Shown: positions 17,600 through 28,900, counted from the stretch's first letter. The stretch is DNA of 64,000 nt from Brevundimonas variabilis (GCF_014199945.1 NZ_JACHOR010000002.1:744001-808000), one strand, 5' to 3'. Notes: generated from the sequence alone by a model not told the origin. Made by a program: numbers and translations.

Positions 17600-20542
17600 A
17601 TGACTGAAAAGCACAACTTCATCCGCGTGCGTGGCGCTCGCGAGCACAACCTCAAGGGTGTCGATGTCGATATCCCGCGCGAGCAGCTCGTCGTCATGAC
17701 GGGTCTGTCCGGGTCAGGGAAATCCTCGCTCGCGTTCGACACGATTTATGCCGAGGGCCAGCGCCGTTATGTCGAGTCGCTGAGTGCCTACGCGCGCCAG
17801 TTTCTGGAACTGATGGGCAAGCCCGACGTGGACCTGATCGAGGGTCTGTCGCCTGCGATCTCGATCGAACAGAAGACCACGTCCAAGAACCCCCGCTCCA
17901 CCGTCGGAACGGTCACGGAAATCCACGACTACATGCGCCTGCTCTGGGCTCGCGTCGGCGTGCCGTATTCGCCGGCGACCGGGCTCCCGATCGAGAGCCA
18001 GACGGTCTCGATGATGGTGGACAAGCTGACGGCCCTGCCGGAAGGCGAGCGTATTCTACTGCTGGCCCCGGTCGTTCGCGGTCGCAAGGGCGAGTATCGC
18101 AAGGAAATCTCCGAATGGCAGCGCTCGGGCTATCAACGCCTCAAGATCGACGGGCAGTTCTACGCCATCGAGGATGCGCCGGTGCTGGACAAGAAGTTCA
18201 AGCACGACATCGACATCGTGGTGGACCGGATCGTCACCAAGAACGGTCTCGAGCCCCGCTATGCCGACAGCATCCAGACCGCGCTGAACCTGGCGGACGG
18301 CATCGCCGTGGCCGAATGGGCGTCGGCTGCCGAGGGCGAGGAGCCGCGCCGCATCGTCTTCTCCGAGAAATTCGCCTGCCCGGTCTCGGGTTTCACAATC
18401 TCCGAGATCGAGCCCCGGCTGTTCTCGTTCAACAATCCGTTCGGAGCCTGCCCGACCTGCGACGGCCTCGGGGTCAAGCTGGCGTTCGATGCCGATCTGG
18501 TCATCCCGGATCGCGACAAGTCTCTCCACAAGGGGGCGGTGGCACCCTGGTCGCGCGGCCCCTCGCCGCTCTACACCCAGACGCTGCAGTCACTGGCGGC
18601 ACACTATGGTTTCTCGATGGATGTGCCCTGGCGCGACCTGCCGGACGAGGCCCGCAAGGTGATCCTGGACGGCACCAAGGCCGAGAAGATCAAATTCACC
18701 TATGACGACAACGCCCGGAAATACGAGGTCTCCAAGGCCTTCGAAGGCGTGTTGCCCAATCTCGAGCGCCGCTGGCGCGAAACCGACAGCGCCTGGGTCC
18801 GCGAGGAACTTGGCCGGTTCCAGGCCGAGACGCCGTGCGAGGCCTGCGGTGGCAAACGTCTCAAGCCCGAGGCCCTGGCGGTCAAGATCGATGGGTCTGA
18901 CATCTCCGAGATCAATGCCCTCTCGATTTCGAAGGCCTTCCTCTGGGTGTCCACGCTGGAAGAGCGGCTGACAGCCAAGCAGCTGGAAATCGGCCGACGC
19001 ATCCTCAAGGAAATCACTGACCGTCTGCGGTTCCTGAACAATGTCGGCCTCGACTATCTGAGCCTGTCACGATCGTCGGGGACCCTGTCCGGCGGCGAGA
19101 GCCAGCGCATCCGGCTGGCGTCACAGATCGGGTCAGGCCTCACCGGCGTGCTCTATGTGCTGGACGAGCCGTCGATCGGCCTGCACCAGCGCGACAACAC
19201 CCGCCTGCTGGAAAGCCTGCGGGGCCTGCGCGACCTCGGCAACTCGGTCCTCGTCGTCGAGCACGACGAAGAGGCGATCCTGACCGCCGACTACGTCATC
19301 GACATGGGCCCGGCTGCGGGCGTGCACGGCGGCGAGATCTGCGCCGAGGGCACCCCCGAACAGGTCATGGCCAATCCGAAATCGCTGACCGGAAAATACC
19401 TGACCGGCGAGCGGGAGATCGAACTGCCGCCGGAGGGCCGCCGCCCAATCAACCGCAAGAAGATGCTCAAGATCAGCGGCGCGACGGGCAACAACCTGAA
19501 GACCGTGACCGGTGAAGTCCCCGTGGGGCTGTTCACCTGCATCACCGGGGTCTCAGGCGGGGGCAAGTCCACCTTCACCATCGAGACCCTGTACAAGGCG
19601 GCCGCCCGCCGGCTGCACAATGCCAGCGACGCCCCTGCCCCCTTCGACCGCATCGAAGGGCTGGAGCATTTCGACAAGGTCATCGACATCGACCAGTCCC
19701 CGATCGGGCGGACGCCGCGGTCCAACCCGGCGACCTACACCGGAGCCTTCGGCCCCATTCGCGACTGGTATGCCGGTCTGCCGGAGTCCAAGGCCCGGGG
19801 TTACGGGCCCGGCCGGTTCAGCTTCAACGTCAAGGGTGGCCGCTGCGAAGCCTGCCAGGGCGACGGGCTGATCAAGATCGAGATGCATTTCCTGCCCGAC
19901 GTCTACGTCACCTGCGACGTCTGCAAGGGCAAGCGCTACAACCGCGAGACGCTGGAGATCGTATTCAAGGGCAAGAGCATCTCCGACGTCCTGGACATGA
20001 CGGTCGAAGAGGCAGGAGCCTTCTTCAAGGCGGTGCCGCCCATCCGCGACAAGATGCTGACCCTGTCCCGGGTCGGCCTGGACTACGTCAAGGTCGGCCA
20101 GTCGGCCACGACGCTGTCCGGCGGCGAAGCCCAGCGGGTCAAGCTGTCCAAGGAGCTGTCGAAACGGGCGACGGGCAAGACCCTGTACATCCTCGACGAG
20201 CCCACCACCGGCCTGCATTTCGAGGATATCCGCAAGCTGCTGGAAGTGCTGCAGGAACTGGTCGAGGCCGGAAACACCATCGTGGTGATCGAGCACAATC
20301 TGGATGTCATCAAGGTCGCCGACTACCTGCTGGACTTCGGTCCGGAAGGCGGTGACGGCGGCGGGGAAATCGTCGCGGTCGGCACCCCGGAACAGGTGGC
20401 GGACAATCCCGCGAGCTGGACCGGTCGGTATCTGAAAGAGGTGCTCGACCGCCACGAGGTACGGCGCAAGGCCCGCGTTGCCGCGCTGCCTGGCGTCACG
20501 TCAGCCAAGCCCAAGCCTGCAAGAGCGAAAAAGACCGCCTAG
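17600..20542 (+). CDS. uvrA: Excinuclease ABC subunit A
   Basis: UvrA finds bulky DNA lesions and loads UvrB in nucleotide excision repair. The 980-residue protein has the usual two ABC ATPase modules: Walker [10 protein letters not shown] at residues 35-43 and GVSGGGKST in the second half, with signatures [13 protein letters not shown] and [15 protein letters not shown]. Zinc-binding cysteines appear as [23 protein letters not shown] and [19 protein letters not shown] basic Lys/Ala-rich tail ends it. The upstream SOS box supports damage control. Its stop overlaps the convergent membrane-protein gene by four bases. Confidence 0.97.
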   Translation: MTEKHNFIRVRGAREHNLKGVDVDIPREQLVVMTGLSGSGKSSLAFDTIYAEGQRRYVESLSAYARQFLELMGKPDVDLIEGLSPAISIEQKTTSKNPRSTVGTVTEIHDYMRLLWARVGVPYSPATGLPIESQTVSMMVDKLTALPEGERILLLAPVVRGRKGEYRKEISEWQRSGYQRLKIDGQFYAIEDAPVLDKKFKHDIDIVVDRIVTKNGLEPRYADSIQTALNLADGIAVAEWASAAEGEEPRRIVFSEKFACPVSGFTISEIEPRLFSFNNPFGACPTCDGLGVKLAFDADLVIPDRDKSLHKGAVAPWSRGPSPLYTQTLQSLAAHYGFSMDVPWRDLPDEARKVILDGTKAEKIKFTYDDNARKYEVSKAFEGVLPNLERRWRETDSAWVREELGRFQAETPCEACGGKRLKPEALAVKIDGSDISEINALSISKAFLWVSTLEERLTAKQLEIGRRILKEITDRLRFLNNVGLDYLSLSRSSGTLSGGESQRIRLASQIGSGLTGVLYVLDEPSIGLHQRDNTRLLESLRGLRDLGNSVLVVEHDEEAILTADYVIDMGPAAGVHGGEICAEGTPEQVMANPKSLTGKYLTGEREIELPPEGRRPINRKKMLKISGATGNNLKTVTGEVPVGLFTCITGVSGGGKSTFTIETLYKAAARRLHNASDAPAPFDRIEGLEHFDKVIDIDQSPIGRTPRSNPATYTGAFGPIRDWYAGLPESKARGYGPGRFSFNVKGGRCEACQGDGLIKIEMHFLPDVYVTCDVCKGKRYNRETLEIVFKGKSISDVLDMTVEEAGAFFKAVPPIRDKMLTLSRVGLDYVKVGQSATTLSGGEAQRVKLSKELSKRATGKTLYILDEPTTGLHFEDIRKLLEVLQELVEAGNTIVVIEHNLDVIKVADYLLDFGPEGGDGGGEIVAVGTPEQVADNPASWTGRYLKEVLDRHEVRRKARVAALPGVTSAKPKPARAKKTA

Positions 20543-21339
20543 TCGCCTCGGGCCGCCAGCGCGAACGGAGCCCAGACCACGGTCGAGACCATGGCCAGTC
20601 CCACGCCGACCAAGGCCAGCAGAGCAAGCGCGGCAACGGGATTGGTGTTTCCGAGCGACGTCAGCGGCAGGGCCACGACGACCAGCAACAGGACGACCAG
20701 CACCGCCATCACTCCGGCGATCACGCCCATGCCCAGCAGGGGCCAGAACAGCCTTTGCGTGGTGTCCAGCGCTGACTTGATGACGAACCGGCCCTCGTTG
20801 ACACTGCGCGGAGCCAGCAGGCTGAAGCGCACAGCCAGATAGATCGACGCCATCGAGACCGCCGTGCCGATGATGATGGCCAGCCACGACCCGATGGTTT
20901 GGGAGGCCAGGGATTCAAGCGCGTCACCGCCGAAGCTTAGCGCGAAAGAGATGGCTGCCGTGGCAACGAAAATGATCAGGGCCCGGAGCTCGTCCATGCC
21001 GACCCTCAGATAGGCGAACCGTCGGGCTTCCGGCTTGAGCACAGCCCTGTACAGCGCGGGGGCCAGCAAGGCCTGAATCACAAGGCCGATCGGAGCCATG
21101 TACCAGACGGCCGACAGGATCGCGGCCTGGGCTTCGGCTGACAGGGCATCAGGGTTACCGGCCGCGGCCGTGATCTCTTCGGCAAACGGCAGCATCGCCG
21201 GCATCATGGCAGCGCCCATCGCCAGCAACCCGATCAGCCAGACGCCACCCCAGGCGAGCACGGCCATCGGCTGGGTGCGGGTGAGGCGAAAGCCCTCGAA
21301 GGCGGCCTGGCTTGCCGAGAATGGCGCGGGAGTCTGCAT
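20539..21339 (-). CDS. Multi-span membrane protein of unknown function (paralogue A)
   Basis: 266 residues with about six hydrophobic segments. The N-terminus reads [17 protein letters not shown], and a central conserved-looking segment [15 protein letters not shown] precedes the last helices. The layout (several helices, then an R-xx-LAP-S/T-V motif, then a pair of long helices) resembles DUF/glycerophosphoryl-diester-phosphodiesterase-type membrane domains. The next gene upstream has the same layout, so they are probably diverged paralogues. No catalytic motif is visible. A longer reading to 21888 is a shadow. Confidence 0.7.
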   Translation of the reverse strand: MQTPAPFSASQAAFEGFRLTRTQPMAVLAWGGVWLIGLLAMGAAMMPAMLPFAEEITAAAGNPDALSAEAQAAILSAVWYMAPIGLVIQALLAPALYRAVLKPEARRFAYLRVGMDELRALIIFVATAAISFALSFGGDALESLASQTIGSWLAIIIGTAVSMASIYLAVRFSLLAPRSVNEGRFVIKSALDTTQRLFWPLLGMGVIAGVMAVLVVLLLVVVALPLTSLGNTNPVAALALLALVGVGLAMVSTVVWAPFALAARGD

Positions 21340-21422
21340 TGTCTGGTCGTTTCCGGATCGCGATGGCCTGCCATAGCGCACCCCCGGCCCCGGCGTCGCG
21401 CGCTTTGTCTGCATCCGGTGCG

Positions 21423-22214
21423 TCAGGTCGCGTCGGCTGCGATTCGGACTCCGCGATAGACCACGCCGAGGAACGCCAGCCACCCAGGGAGCAGCAGCCA
21501 GACGACGGCGACGGAAGACCCGATCGCCGCCACTGGACCTCCGATCGCGGCCAGAATACCCAGCACCAGCAGCGCGGGGAGGCTGGTCAGGACCAGCCCG
21601 AGCACGAGAAACGCAACATTCCCCCGGCTGATCGCCATGGCCGGCAGGGATACCATTCGCCGCTGCGCCACCGTAGCGGGTCCCGCCATCGCCAGCCTGG
21701 CTGCGAGCATCACGGGAATGACGATTGCACCGACACCGACAATGGCGACGACCGCGACCCGCCAGGCCGGGCCGACCGAGCCCCAGTCCCGCGCCTGGAT
21801 CGCCGCCACGTCCAGCTCCGACCCGCCGAACAGGGCCAGCACCGTCAGCCCGACCAGCGACGCCACAATGGCCCAGAACAGCAGGCACAGGGCGGCGGCC
21901 CCGAACAACTGGAGTTCGGCACGACCGATCTGCAACCCGCCCGGCCCCAGACCGAGGACCTTCGCGCCTTCCAGATCATCCGCGACAGTAATCCGCAGGC
22001 TGGCCCCGATGGCCACCAGCCCGGCGACAGCACCCAGTCCCGCCAGGACGATGCCGATAAACCCCTGCGGCGCAAGGGCTGCGATCGCGCCAAGCGCCGC
22101 CCATAGGCCCAGCGCATATCGCGCGCCAAGCCAGACGCGTGGCAACATACCGACGACCTCTGGCAGGACGGTAGCGGGCGACAGGCGGGGACGCGGTGGA
22201 TGTTCCTGACTCAT
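21423..22214 (-). CDS. Multi-span membrane protein of unknown function (paralogue B)
   Basis: 263 residues with six or more hydrophobic segments. A polar N-terminus ([17 protein letters not shown]) leads to helices at about 30-50, 53-75, 100-125, 150-175 and 195-250. The segment [17 protein letters not shown] corresponds in position to [15 protein letters not shown] of the downstream gene, suggesting common descent. The 83-base gap allows one transcript for both. The role is unknown, with an inner-membrane location near certain. Confidence 0.7.
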   Translation of the reverse strand: MSQEHPPRPRLSPATVLPEVVGMLPRVWLGARYALGLWAALGAIAALAPQGFIGIVLAGLGAVAGLVAIGASLRITVADDLEGAKVLGLGPGGLQIGRAELQLFGAAALCLLFWAIVASLVGLTVLALFGGSELDVAAIQARDWGSVGPAWRVAVVAIVGVGAIVIPVMLAARLAMAGPATVAQRRMVSLPAMAISRGNVAFLVLGLVLTSLPALLVLGILAAIGGPVAAIGSSVAVVWLLLPGWLAFLGVVYRGVRIAADAT

Positions 22215-22293
22215 GACCCCGTCCTTAACCCGCGACGGTTCGCCCGCGAAGGGGAAGGCTGACGGATCGCCCGGGTGCGACTATGAAGCCGGC

Positions 22294-23682
22294 ATGACAG
22301 TTTCAGATCTCAAACCAATCCACGTCATCGGCGGCGGTCTTGCGGGCTCGGAAGCCGCCTGGCAGATCGCGAGCGCCGGTGTCCCCGTCATCCTGCACGA
22401 GATGCGACGCCCCGGCGTCCGGACGGACGCCCACCACACCGATGGCCTTGCCGAGCTGGTCTGTTCCAACTCCTTCCGCTCGGACGACTGGGAGCACAAT
22501 GCCGTGGGCCTGCTGCACGCCGAGATGCGCGAGCTCGGTTCGATCATCATGTCCAGCGCTCATGACCATCAGGTCCCTGCAGGCGGTGCTCTCGCCGTCG
22601 ATCGCGACGGTTTCTCGCAGAAGGTCACGGCTCGCCTAGAGGCGCATCCGCTGGTCACCGTGGTTCGTGAGGAACTCACGGGCCTGCCGCCGGAAGACTG
22701 GGACAATGTCATCATCGCGACAGGGCCCCTCACTTCGCCTTCGCTCGCAGAGGCCATCCTGGGGCTGACCGGCGAGGAGGAGCTGTCCTTCTTCGACGCC
22801 ATCGCCCCGATCGTTCACGCCGAGTCCATCGATTTCGACATCGCCTGGCGTCAGTCCCGCTATGACAAGGAAGGCCCGGGCGGTGACGCTGCCGCCTACG
22901 TCAACTGCCCGATGAACAAGGAGCAGTATGACGCCTTCATCGAGGCCCTGATCACCGGCCCCAAGGCCGAGTTCAAGGAATGGGAGAATGTCCCCTATTT
23001 CGACGGCTGCCTGCCGATCGAGGTCATGGCCGAACGGGGGCGCGAGACCCTGAGACACGGCCCGATGAAGCCCGTCGGCCTGACCAATCCCCGCGACCCG
23101 CTGGTGAAGGCCCATGCCATCGTGCAGCTGCGCCAGGACAATGCTTTGGGCACGCTGTTCAACATCGTCGGGTTCCAGACCAAGCTGAAGCACGGGGCCC
23201 AGGCCGACGTCTTCCGCATGATCCCGGGCCTGCAGAACGCCCAGTTTGCCCGCCTCGGTGGCCTGCATCGAAACACCTATCTGAACAGTCCCCGGCTGCT
23301 GGACCGCCAAATGCGTCTGAAGGCCATGCCGCGGCTGCGGTTTGCCGGTCAGGTCACGGGTGTGGAAGGCTATGTCGAGAGCGCAGCGACGGGCCTGCTG
23401 GCCGGTCGGCTGGCCGCCGCCGAACGCCTCGGTCATCCTCTGGACGCGCCGGCGGCTCATACGGCGATCGGAGCCCTGGTCGAACACATCACAGGCGGCC
23501 ACATGGCGGGCTCGAAATTCCAGCCGATGAACATCAACTACGGCCTGCTGCCGCCGCTGGAGGCCCCGAAGGTCGACGAGGCCGGCGTGAAAATCCCGCT
23601 GAAGGAGCGCGGCCGGGCCAAGAAGCGGCTGATGAGCATCCGCGCCCTCAATGACCTGAAGGCCTGGCGCGACGCGGCCTGA
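22294..23682 (+). CDS. trmFO: Methylenetetrahydrofolate-tRNA (uracil-5-)-methyltransferase
   Basis: TrmFO makes 5-methyluridine at position 54 of tRNA using methylenetetrahydrofolate and FAD, replacing SAM-dependent TrmA. The 462-residue protein begins with the FAD-binding Rossmann motif [15 protein letters not shown] and contains [26 protein letters not shown] with a conserved cysteine, and [21 protein letters not shown] near the C-terminus. ATG at 22294 gives the normal family start; 27 further in-frame codons upstream do not resemble coding sequence. Confidence 0.95.
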   Translation: MTVSDLKPIHVIGGGLAGSEAAWQIASAGVPVILHEMRRPGVRTDAHHTDGLAELVCSNSFRSDDWEHNAVGLLHAEMRELGSIIMSSAHDHQVPAGGALAVDRDGFSQKVTARLEAHPLVTVVREELTGLPPEDWDNVIIATGPLTSPSLAEAILGLTGEEELSFFDAIAPIVHAESIDFDIAWRQSRYDKEGPGGDAAAYVNCPMNKEQYDAFIEALITGPKAEFKEWENVPYFDGCLPIEVMAERGRETLRHGPMKPVGLTNPRDPLVKAHAIVQLRQDNALGTLFNIVGFQTKLKHGAQADVFRMIPGLQNAQFARLGGLHRNTYLNSPRLLDRQMRLKAMPRLRFAGQVTGVEGYVESAATGLLAGRLAAAERLGHPLDAPAAHTAIGALVEHITGGHMAGSKFQPMNINYGLLPPLEAPKVDEAGVKIPLKERGRAKKRLMSIRALNDLKAWRDAA

Positions 23683-23740
23683 CGGTCGCATTGCACCGTC
23701 AGTTCTGGTAGTCTCGTGGTCCCAGCAGGAAACCGCGCCG

Positions 23741-24133
23741 ATGTATGTTCCACCGGGTTATGGCATCGTCTCGCCCTATCTGTTTGTCGACGACGCCGTC
23801 TCCTATGTCGCGTTCCTGACCACGGCCTTTGGTGCCGAAGAGAAAGACCGGACGCTTCGGGGCGATGGCCGCATTGCCAATTCCCAGCTCAGCTTTTCCG
23901 GCACGATGATCATGCTGAGCGAGGCATCGCCGGACTATCCGGCGAGCCGAGCGGCCCACTACCTCTACGTCGCCGACGCCGATGCTTCCATGGCGCGGGC
24001 GGTGGCAGCCGGAGCCACGGAAATACTGGCTGTGGCCGACATGCCCTATGAGGACCGCCAGGGCGGTGTGCGTGACCCTGCGGGAAACATCTGGTGGATT
24101 TCCCAGCGCCTTGTGCCCGGAGCCTATCGCTAG
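23741..24133 (+). CDS. VOC superfamily (glyoxalase/PhnB-like) protein
   Basis: The 130-residue protein has the paired beta-alpha-beta-beta-beta layout of the VOC fold: VSPYLFVDDAVSYVAFLTTAFGAEE at the start, AHYLYVADADASMARAVAAGA in the middle, and the closing DRQGGVRDPAGNIWWIS that often carries a metal ligand. This resembles PhnB/YdcF-type proteins of unknown substrate. An AGGAAA ribosome site precedes the ATG. It follows trmFO by 58 bases. Confidence 0.85.
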   Translation: MYVPPGYGIVSPYLFVDDAVSYVAFLTTAFGAEEKDRTLRGDGRIANSQLSFSGTMIMLSEASPDYPASRAAHYLYVADADASMARAVAAGATEILAVADMPYEDRQGGVRDPAGNIWWISQRLVPGAYR

Positions 24134-24314
24134 CCTAGGCGTGCGGCCGGCTCTTTGCGCCAAGGATTCCAGACCGCGCGGGTCCCTTACAGCCGCTCAA
24201 TCACGTGCACGCTGTTGCATACGGACGCATGGCCGGAACGCCCCGGCACGACAGGACTTATCGAAGGTCCCCTCCTCCGCATCTCTCGCGAACGACTGTC
24301 GTCAAGGAACTGCC

Positions 24315-25685
24315 ATGGCCTATGAAACCACGAACCCATCCACCGGCGAACGCGTCGAGACCTTTCCGATGCACACCCCGGCCGAGGTCGAGTCGGCCCT
24401 GGCGACAGCCGATGCCCTCTTTCACTCGGACTGGTGCCAGGGCGATATCGAACCCAGACTGACGGTGCTCACGCGCCTGTCGGAGCTGATGATCGAACGG
24501 TCGACCGAGCTGGCCGGGCTGATGAGTTTGGAAATGGGCAAGCTGACGTCGGAAGCCGAGGATGAGGTCAAGCTGTGCGCCGGCATCGCAGCCTATTATG
24601 CCGAGAACGCTGCCGATTTGCTGAAGCCCCAGCCCTGCGAGACCGACATGGGAGAAGCCTGGGTCGAGCATCGACCGGTCGGCGTCCTGATGGCCGTCGA
24701 GCCATGGAATTTCCCGATCTATCAGCTCATTCGGGTCATCGGCCCGGCCATCGCCGTCGGCAACCCGGTCCTGTTCAAACACGCCGGCATTGTCCCGCAG
24801 TGTGCGGCCGCCTTTGAAGCCCTGGTCCGCGATGCGGGCGCACCTGAAGGGGCCTGCACCAATCTCTTCATCAGTTCAGACACGGTTTCAGAGCTCATTG
24901 GTGACCCCCGCATCCAGGGCGTTGCCCTGACCGGCTCCGAAGGCGCCGGCAGTGTCGTAGGCGCGCGGGCATCCGAAATGCTGAAGAAGTCCACGCTCGA
25001 GCTCGGCGGCAGCGACGTTTTCGTCGTGCTGGATGATGCAGATATCGAGAAGGCCGCCAAGGAGGGCGCATCCGCGCGCCTGTCGAATGCCGGCCAGGCC
25101 TGTACCGCTGCCAAGCGCTTCATCGTTCAGGCCGCGGTCGCCGATGCCTTCACCGAGGCCTTCACACGCGAGATCAAGGGCTATGTCCTTGGTGACCCGA
25201 CCGATCCCGCCACGACCCTGGCCCCCATGTCGTCGCAGTCCGCCGTGGACGATCTGGCGGAACAGGTGGCCAAGGCTGTGGATCAGGGAGCGACGCTGCT
25301 GTTCGGCGGCAAGCCCGCAGATCGGCCTGGCTTCTTCTTCGAGGCCGGTGTCCTGACAGACATCACCCCGGACAATCCGGTCTATGCCCAGGAGCTTTTT
25401 GGCCCCGTCGCCCAGCTTTACGTGGTTGCAGATGACGATGCGGTCGTCGCGCTGGCGAACGACTCTCCCTACGGGCTTGGCGGCTCAATCTATTCGGGCG
25501 ACACGGACCGGGCGCGGAAACTGGCCTCGCGGATCGAAACCGGCATGGTCTTCATCAACACCCCGACGAGTTCGCGGCCCGAGCTGCCATTCGGCGGCAT
25601 CAAGCGCTCGGGCTATGGCCGGGAACTCGGCAGCCTGGGGATCATGGAGTTCGTGAACAAGAAGCTGGTGGTCATCGCGTCCTGA
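24315..25685 (+). CDS. NAD(P)-dependent aldehyde dehydrogenase, succinate-semialdehyde type
   Basis: A 456-residue aldehyde dehydrogenase. Motifs are the cofactor stretch GVLMAVEPWNFPIYQ near residue 120, GSEGAGSVVG, the catalytic Glu in LELGGSD and the nucleophile Cys in NAGQACTAAKR near residue 262, then ELFGPVA and the C-terminal PFGGIKRSGYGRELG. The length and pattern fit the Sad/GabD-like succinate semialdehyde group, but substrates in this family are hard to predict. The start follows AAGGA by six bases. It stands alone after a 181-base gap (24134-24314) in which I see no other feature. Confidence 0.88.
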   Translation: MAYETTNPSTGERVETFPMHTPAEVESALATADALFHSDWCQGDIEPRLTVLTRLSELMIERSTELAGLMSLEMGKLTSEAEDEVKLCAGIAAYYAENAADLLKPQPCETDMGEAWVEHRPVGVLMAVEPWNFPIYQLIRVIGPAIAVGNPVLFKHAGIVPQCAAAFEALVRDAGAPEGACTNLFISSDTVSELIGDPRIQGVALTGSEGAGSVVGARASEMLKKSTLELGGSDVFVVLDDADIEKAAKEGASARLSNAGQACTAAKRFIVQAAVADAFTEAFTREIKGYVLGDPTDPATTLAPMSSQSAVDDLAEQVAKAVDQGATLLFGGKPADRPGFFFEAGVLTDITPDNPVYAQELFGPVAQLYVVADDDAVVALANDSPYGLGGSIYSGDTDRARKLASRIETGMVFINTPTSSRPELPFGGIKRSGYGRELGSLGIMEFVNKKLVVIAS

Positions 25686-25695
25686 CCGCGGCAGC

Positions 25696-26331
25696 CTAGA
25701 TACGGCCGCGCAGCACGGCCCAGCTCAACTTCAGGCGCTTCACCGGCTCACTATCCGTGGGTCGGTGAAGCGCGGCATGGGCAACCGCAGGAAAAGCGCC
25801 GGCCGGCAATCCGGCCAACGACCTGTTCGCCTGGGTCCGCAAGGCCCGCGCGGCCTCGAACTGGCCGGTTTGGATCATGCCCCAGACCCTGCCCGCGTCG
25901 CTGACCGCCATGGCTTTGTCCGATCCGGCAAGGATGGTGGCCGCGACCTGCATCGGTCCGACGTAGAAGGCGTCCAGATCGTGCGGCTCGCCATGCACCC
26001 GGCCAATGTGTGCCTCGATCAGGGCATCGAACGGGCCGCGTTCCAGCCGATGCCGCGCCACGATATCGGTCAGGGCTTCCAGAACGGGATGGCCCTTGCG
26101 AGCAACGCCTTCAAAGACACCATCCAGTTGCTCGCCCCACCAGGCGTAACGCATCTCGGCCAGCAGGGGCTGTGTCACACGCGTCGGGATGACCAGCAAC
26201 TCGGCTTCTAAAGCATAGATGACGACGAGGTCCGCGCGCGCGCCATCGTCTGTTACGAACCGGCTGGACAGCCAGCGGTCGGGATCGGCCTGCCGGACCT
26301 GTTCGTCCAGCAGGCGGTCACGGTCGTTCAT
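25696..26331 (-). CDS. Squalene/phytoene synthase family protein
   Basis: The protein is 211 residues, shorter than true phytoene synthases (about 280-300). It keeps the helical fold with LLVIPTRVTQPLLAEMRYAWWGEQLD, but the aspartate-rich DxxxD motifs are poorly conserved, as in the NDUFAF6-like branch of the family. In mitochondria NDUFAF6 helps complex I assembly, and an NDUFA12 gene lies elsewhere in this window, so an assembly role is possible but unproven. It lies 27 bases downstream of clpX on the same strand. Confidence 0.78.
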   Translation of the reverse strand: MNDRDRLLDEQVRQADPDRWLSSRFVTDDGARADLVVIYALEAELLVIPTRVTQPLLAEMRYAWWGEQLDGVFEGVARKGHPVLEALTDIVARHRLERGPFDALIEAHIGRVHGEPHDLDAFYVGPMQVAATILAGSDKAMAVSDAGRVWGMIQTGQFEAARALRTQANRSLAGLPAGAFPAVAHAALHRPTDSEPVKRLKLSWAVLRGRI

Positions 26332-26358
26332 GAGCGGACCTCGGACGGCGAGCCGTCG

Positions 26359-27627
26359 TCAGGCGGCGTCGTCGGCCGTCTTCTTCTTCGATTCCGAATA
26401 GATCAGCAGCGGCTGGGCCTTGCCCTCGATGACCTCGGCGTTGACGACGACTTCTTCCACACCTTCGAAGGTGGGCAGTTCGAACATCGTCTCGAGCAGG
26501 ATGCCTTCGAGGATCGAGCGAAGCCCGCGCGCGCCGGTCTTGCGGGTGATCGCCTTCTTGGCCACGGCGTTGAGGGCGTCATCGGTGAACGTCAGGCCGA
26601 CATTCTCCATTTCGAACAGACGCTTGTACTGTTTGACCAGGGCGTTCTTGGGCTCGGTCAGGATGGTGACCAGCGCCGTCTCATCCAGATCTTCCAGCGT
26701 CGCCAGCACAGGCAGGCGGCCGATGAACTCGGGGATCAGGCCGAAGCGCATCAGGTCGTCAGGCTCGACACCCTTGAGAATGTCGCCCGTCCGGCGCTCG
26801 TCGACATTGGCCACCTTGGCCCCGAAGCCAATGGAGGCTCCAGCACCGCGCGCCGAGATCACTTTTTCAAGACCTGCGAATGCACCGCCGACGATGAACA
26901 GGATATTGGCCGTATCGACCTGCAGGAACTCCTGCTGAGGATGTTTGCGGCCACCCTGCGGGGGCACGGAAGCAACCGTGCCTTCCATGATCTTCAGCAA
27001 CGCCTGCTGCACGCCCTCACCCGACACGTCGCGGGTGATCGAGGGGTTGTCTGACTTGCGCGAAATCTTGTCGATCTCGTCGATATAGACGATGCCGCGC
27101 TGGGCACGCTCGACATTGTAGTCGGAGGCCTGGAGCAGCTTCAGGATGATGTTCTCGACGTCCTCACCGACATAACCGGCCTCGGTCAGGGTGGTGGCAT
27201 CGGCCATGGTGAACGGCACGTCGATGATACGAGCCAGCGTCTGAGCGAGCAGCGTCTTGCCCGAGCCCGTGGGCCCGATCAGCATGATGTTGGATTTGGC
27301 CAGTTCGACGTCGTTGTTCTTGGCCGCGTGGTTCAGGCGCTTGTAGTGGTTGTGAACGGCGACGCTCAGCACCTTCTTGGCGTGGCTCTGGCCGATCACG
27401 TAATCGTCAAGGACCTCACGGATTTCCTTGGGCGTCGGAACACCGTCGGTCGACTTCTTGAAGCCGATCTTGTGCTCTTCACGGATGATATCCATGCAGA
27501 GCTCGACGCATTCATCGCAGATGAACACCGTGGGTCCTGCGATGAGCTTGCGCACCTCGTGCTGGCTCTTGCCGCAGAACGAGCAATACAGGGTACTTTT
27601 GGCGTCGGTGCCAGCTGCTTTGGTCAT
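26359..27627 (-). CDS. clpX: ATP-dependent Clp protease ATP-binding subunit ClpX
   Basis: ClpX unfolds substrates and feeds them to ClpP; in Caulobacter ClpXP clears CtrA and other cell-cycle regulators. The 422-residue protein has the N-terminal zinc-binding domain (CSFCGKSQ...CDECVELC), Walker [14 protein letters not shown], Walker [11 protein letters not shown], the pore loop GYVGEDVE and the tripeptide-type loop region near IGFGAKV. The nearby order clpX-cicA-clpP-tig is the Caulobacter arrangement. Confidence 0.97.
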   Translation of the reverse strand: MTKAAGTDAKSTLYCSFCGKSQHEVRKLIAGPTVFICDECVELCMDIIREEHKIGFKKSTDGVPTPKEIREVLDDYVIGQSHAKKVLSVAVHNHYKRLNHAAKNNDVELAKSNIMLIGPTGSGKTLLAQTLARIIDVPFTMADATTLTEAGYVGEDVENIILKLLQASDYNVERAQRGIVYIDEIDKISRKSDNPSITRDVSGEGVQQALLKIMEGTVASVPPQGGRKHPQQEFLQVDTANILFIVGGAFAGLEKVISARGAGASIGFGAKVANVDERRTGDILKGVEPDDLMRFGLIPEFIGRLPVLATLEDLDETALVTILTEPKNALVKQYKRLFEMENVGLTFTDDALNAVAKKAITRKTGARGLRSILEGILLETMFELPTFEGVEEVVVNAEVIEGKAQPLLIYSESKKKTADDAA

Positions 27628-27810
27628 AGACCCTTCTCACATGACGTGCCGGAAAGACGGACACGCTTCCTTCGCGTTGATTCCACCACTATGGACGCGA
27701 AGACATTCAAAAAATGACAATCACCTATCCCACCGTCCGCCACAAGCCCGTCGCCACGCGTCAGGTCATTTCAGGGGTGGGCTGTGCAAACTGGCAGTGG
27801 ATCGCGGCTT

Positions 27811-28473
27811 ATGAGTGACATGGGAAGCGACCTGCCGATTCGCCAGTGGAATGAGGCTGTTGACCCGATTGTAGCCTTCGATTTCGACGGCACACTGACG
27901 ATCCGAGACAGTTTCACAGAATTTCTCCGCTGGCGGGCGGGTCGCGGCGGTTGGGCTATGGGTCTGGCTCGAATGACCCCGGCCGTGGCGAGCTACGCCC
28001 GGACGCGCGACCGGGGGCGGATCAAGGCCGCCTCGGTCAGGGTCTTCCTGAAGGGCGTGGCTCGTACCGAGCTCGAGGCTGACGCCGCGGCGTTCTGCGA
28101 CCAGACGTGGGATCGGTTCATGCGGCCCGATGCACTGGCCTGCTGGGAGGAATGGGGGCGGCGCGGTGCGCATCGCGTGATCGTGACAGCCTCCCCCGAG
28201 ATCACCGTTGCGCCGTTCGCCGCCCGACTGAAGGCCGATGCCTTGCTTGGCACGACGCTCGTGATGGATGCGGAAGACCGGGTTACGGGCCGATTTTCCA
28301 GCGCCAACTGCCGAGCCGCGGAGAAGGTCCGCCGCCTAAGAGCAGCCTACGGGCGCGACGTTCGCTTGACCGCAGCCTATGGCGACACCTCGGGCGACAC
28401 AGAGATGCTGGCCATCGCCGACCACAAAGGTTTTCGCGAATTCACCGGACGACCGGCAAAGAACCAGACCTAG
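27811..28473 (+). CDS. cicA: CicA-like HAD-superfamily phosphatase
   Basis: A HAD-IB hydrolase of 220 residues: motif I DFDGTLT with the nucleophile Asp near residue 24, motif II TASPE, and motif III/IV around AAYGDTSGDTEML. In C. crescentus the cicA gene lies between clpP and clpX in opposite orientation; its dosage affects growth and shape and is tied to the essentiality of clpX. The same arrangement here supports the name. The substrate is unknown; HAD-IB relatives act on phosphoserine or lipid phosphates. ATG at 27811 was preferred to a GTG nine codons earlier. Confidence 0.8.
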   Translation: MSDMGSDLPIRQWNEAVDPIVAFDFDGTLTIRDSFTEFLRWRAGRGGWAMGLARMTPAVASYARTRDRGRIKAASVRVFLKGVARTELEADAAAFCDQTWDRFMRPDALACWEEWGRRGAHRVIVTASPEITVAPFAARLKADALLGTTLVMDAEDRVTGRFSSANCRAAEKVRRLRAAYGRDVRLTAAYGDTSGDTEMLAIADHKGFREFTGRPAKNQT

Positions 28474-28476
28474 GGA

Positions 28477-28797
28477 TCAGCGTCCGTCGGCGTCGACGTC
28501 GAATACTTCGGGCTTGCCGCGCGATGTCGGGTCCCAGCCGGCTGCGATCGCCGAAGTCACGGATGTTTTCACGGCCTCGACATTGATCCGCTGCTTCAGC
28601 ATCTGGGGGTGTCCGTTGGCGCGCATCGGCATCGGGAACTGGATGATGGCCTCCCGCTTGGCCCCGACGAGCCGGAGTGAAATGGCGATCCCCTGCCACT
28701 GGTCACCGGTGGTGCGCATGGGCTGGCGACGCACCTCCCAGGCATAGTCCTCACCGTCCACATGGACGACGCCACTCATGTCTCGGGTATGCTGCAT
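28477..28797 (-). CDS. Conserved-looking protein of unknown function beside cicA
   Basis: 106 residues with no signal peptide or membrane segment. The first half is beta-rich (VVHVDGEDYAWEVRRQP, WQGIAISLRLVGAKREAIIQFPMP) and the second helical (MLKQRINVEAVKTSVTSAIAAGWDP). It converges with cicA, with only three bases between the stop codons, and is followed upstream by the clpP terminator. I do not recognise the family. ATG at 28779 is an alternative start. Confidence 0.7.
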   Translation of the reverse strand: MQHTRDMSGVVHVDGEDYAWEVRRQPMRTTGDQWQGIAISLRLVGAKREAIIQFPMPMRANGHPQMLKQRINVEAVKTSVTSAIAAGWDPTSRGKPEVFDVDADGR

Positions 28798-28847
28798 GCG
28801 GTCACCCTACCATGGCTGCGGCGGATTGGTTCAAGGCCAAACAGGAA

Positions 28848-28875
28848 AGGGGCCCGCCGCATCCGGCGAGCCCCT
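28848..28875 (-). terminator. Terminator of clpP
   Basis: AGGGGC-C-CGCCG and CGGCG-A-GCCCCT form an 11-pair stem with one mismatch and a four-base loop, starting 26 bases after the clpP stop. On the minus strand it is followed by TTTCCTGTTT, a reasonable rho-independent tail. Confidence 0.65.
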
Positions 28876-28900
28876 AAACCATGGTGTCTGGTCGGGCAGT

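Noticed and set aside
17383..17742. Minus-strand frame upstream of and into uvrA
   Set aside because: Covers the SOS box and the uvrA start; no ribosome site and no recognisable product.
19553..20455. 300-codon minus-strand frame inside uvrA
   Set aside because: Mirror of the well-supported UvrA coding region; no ribosome site or domain.
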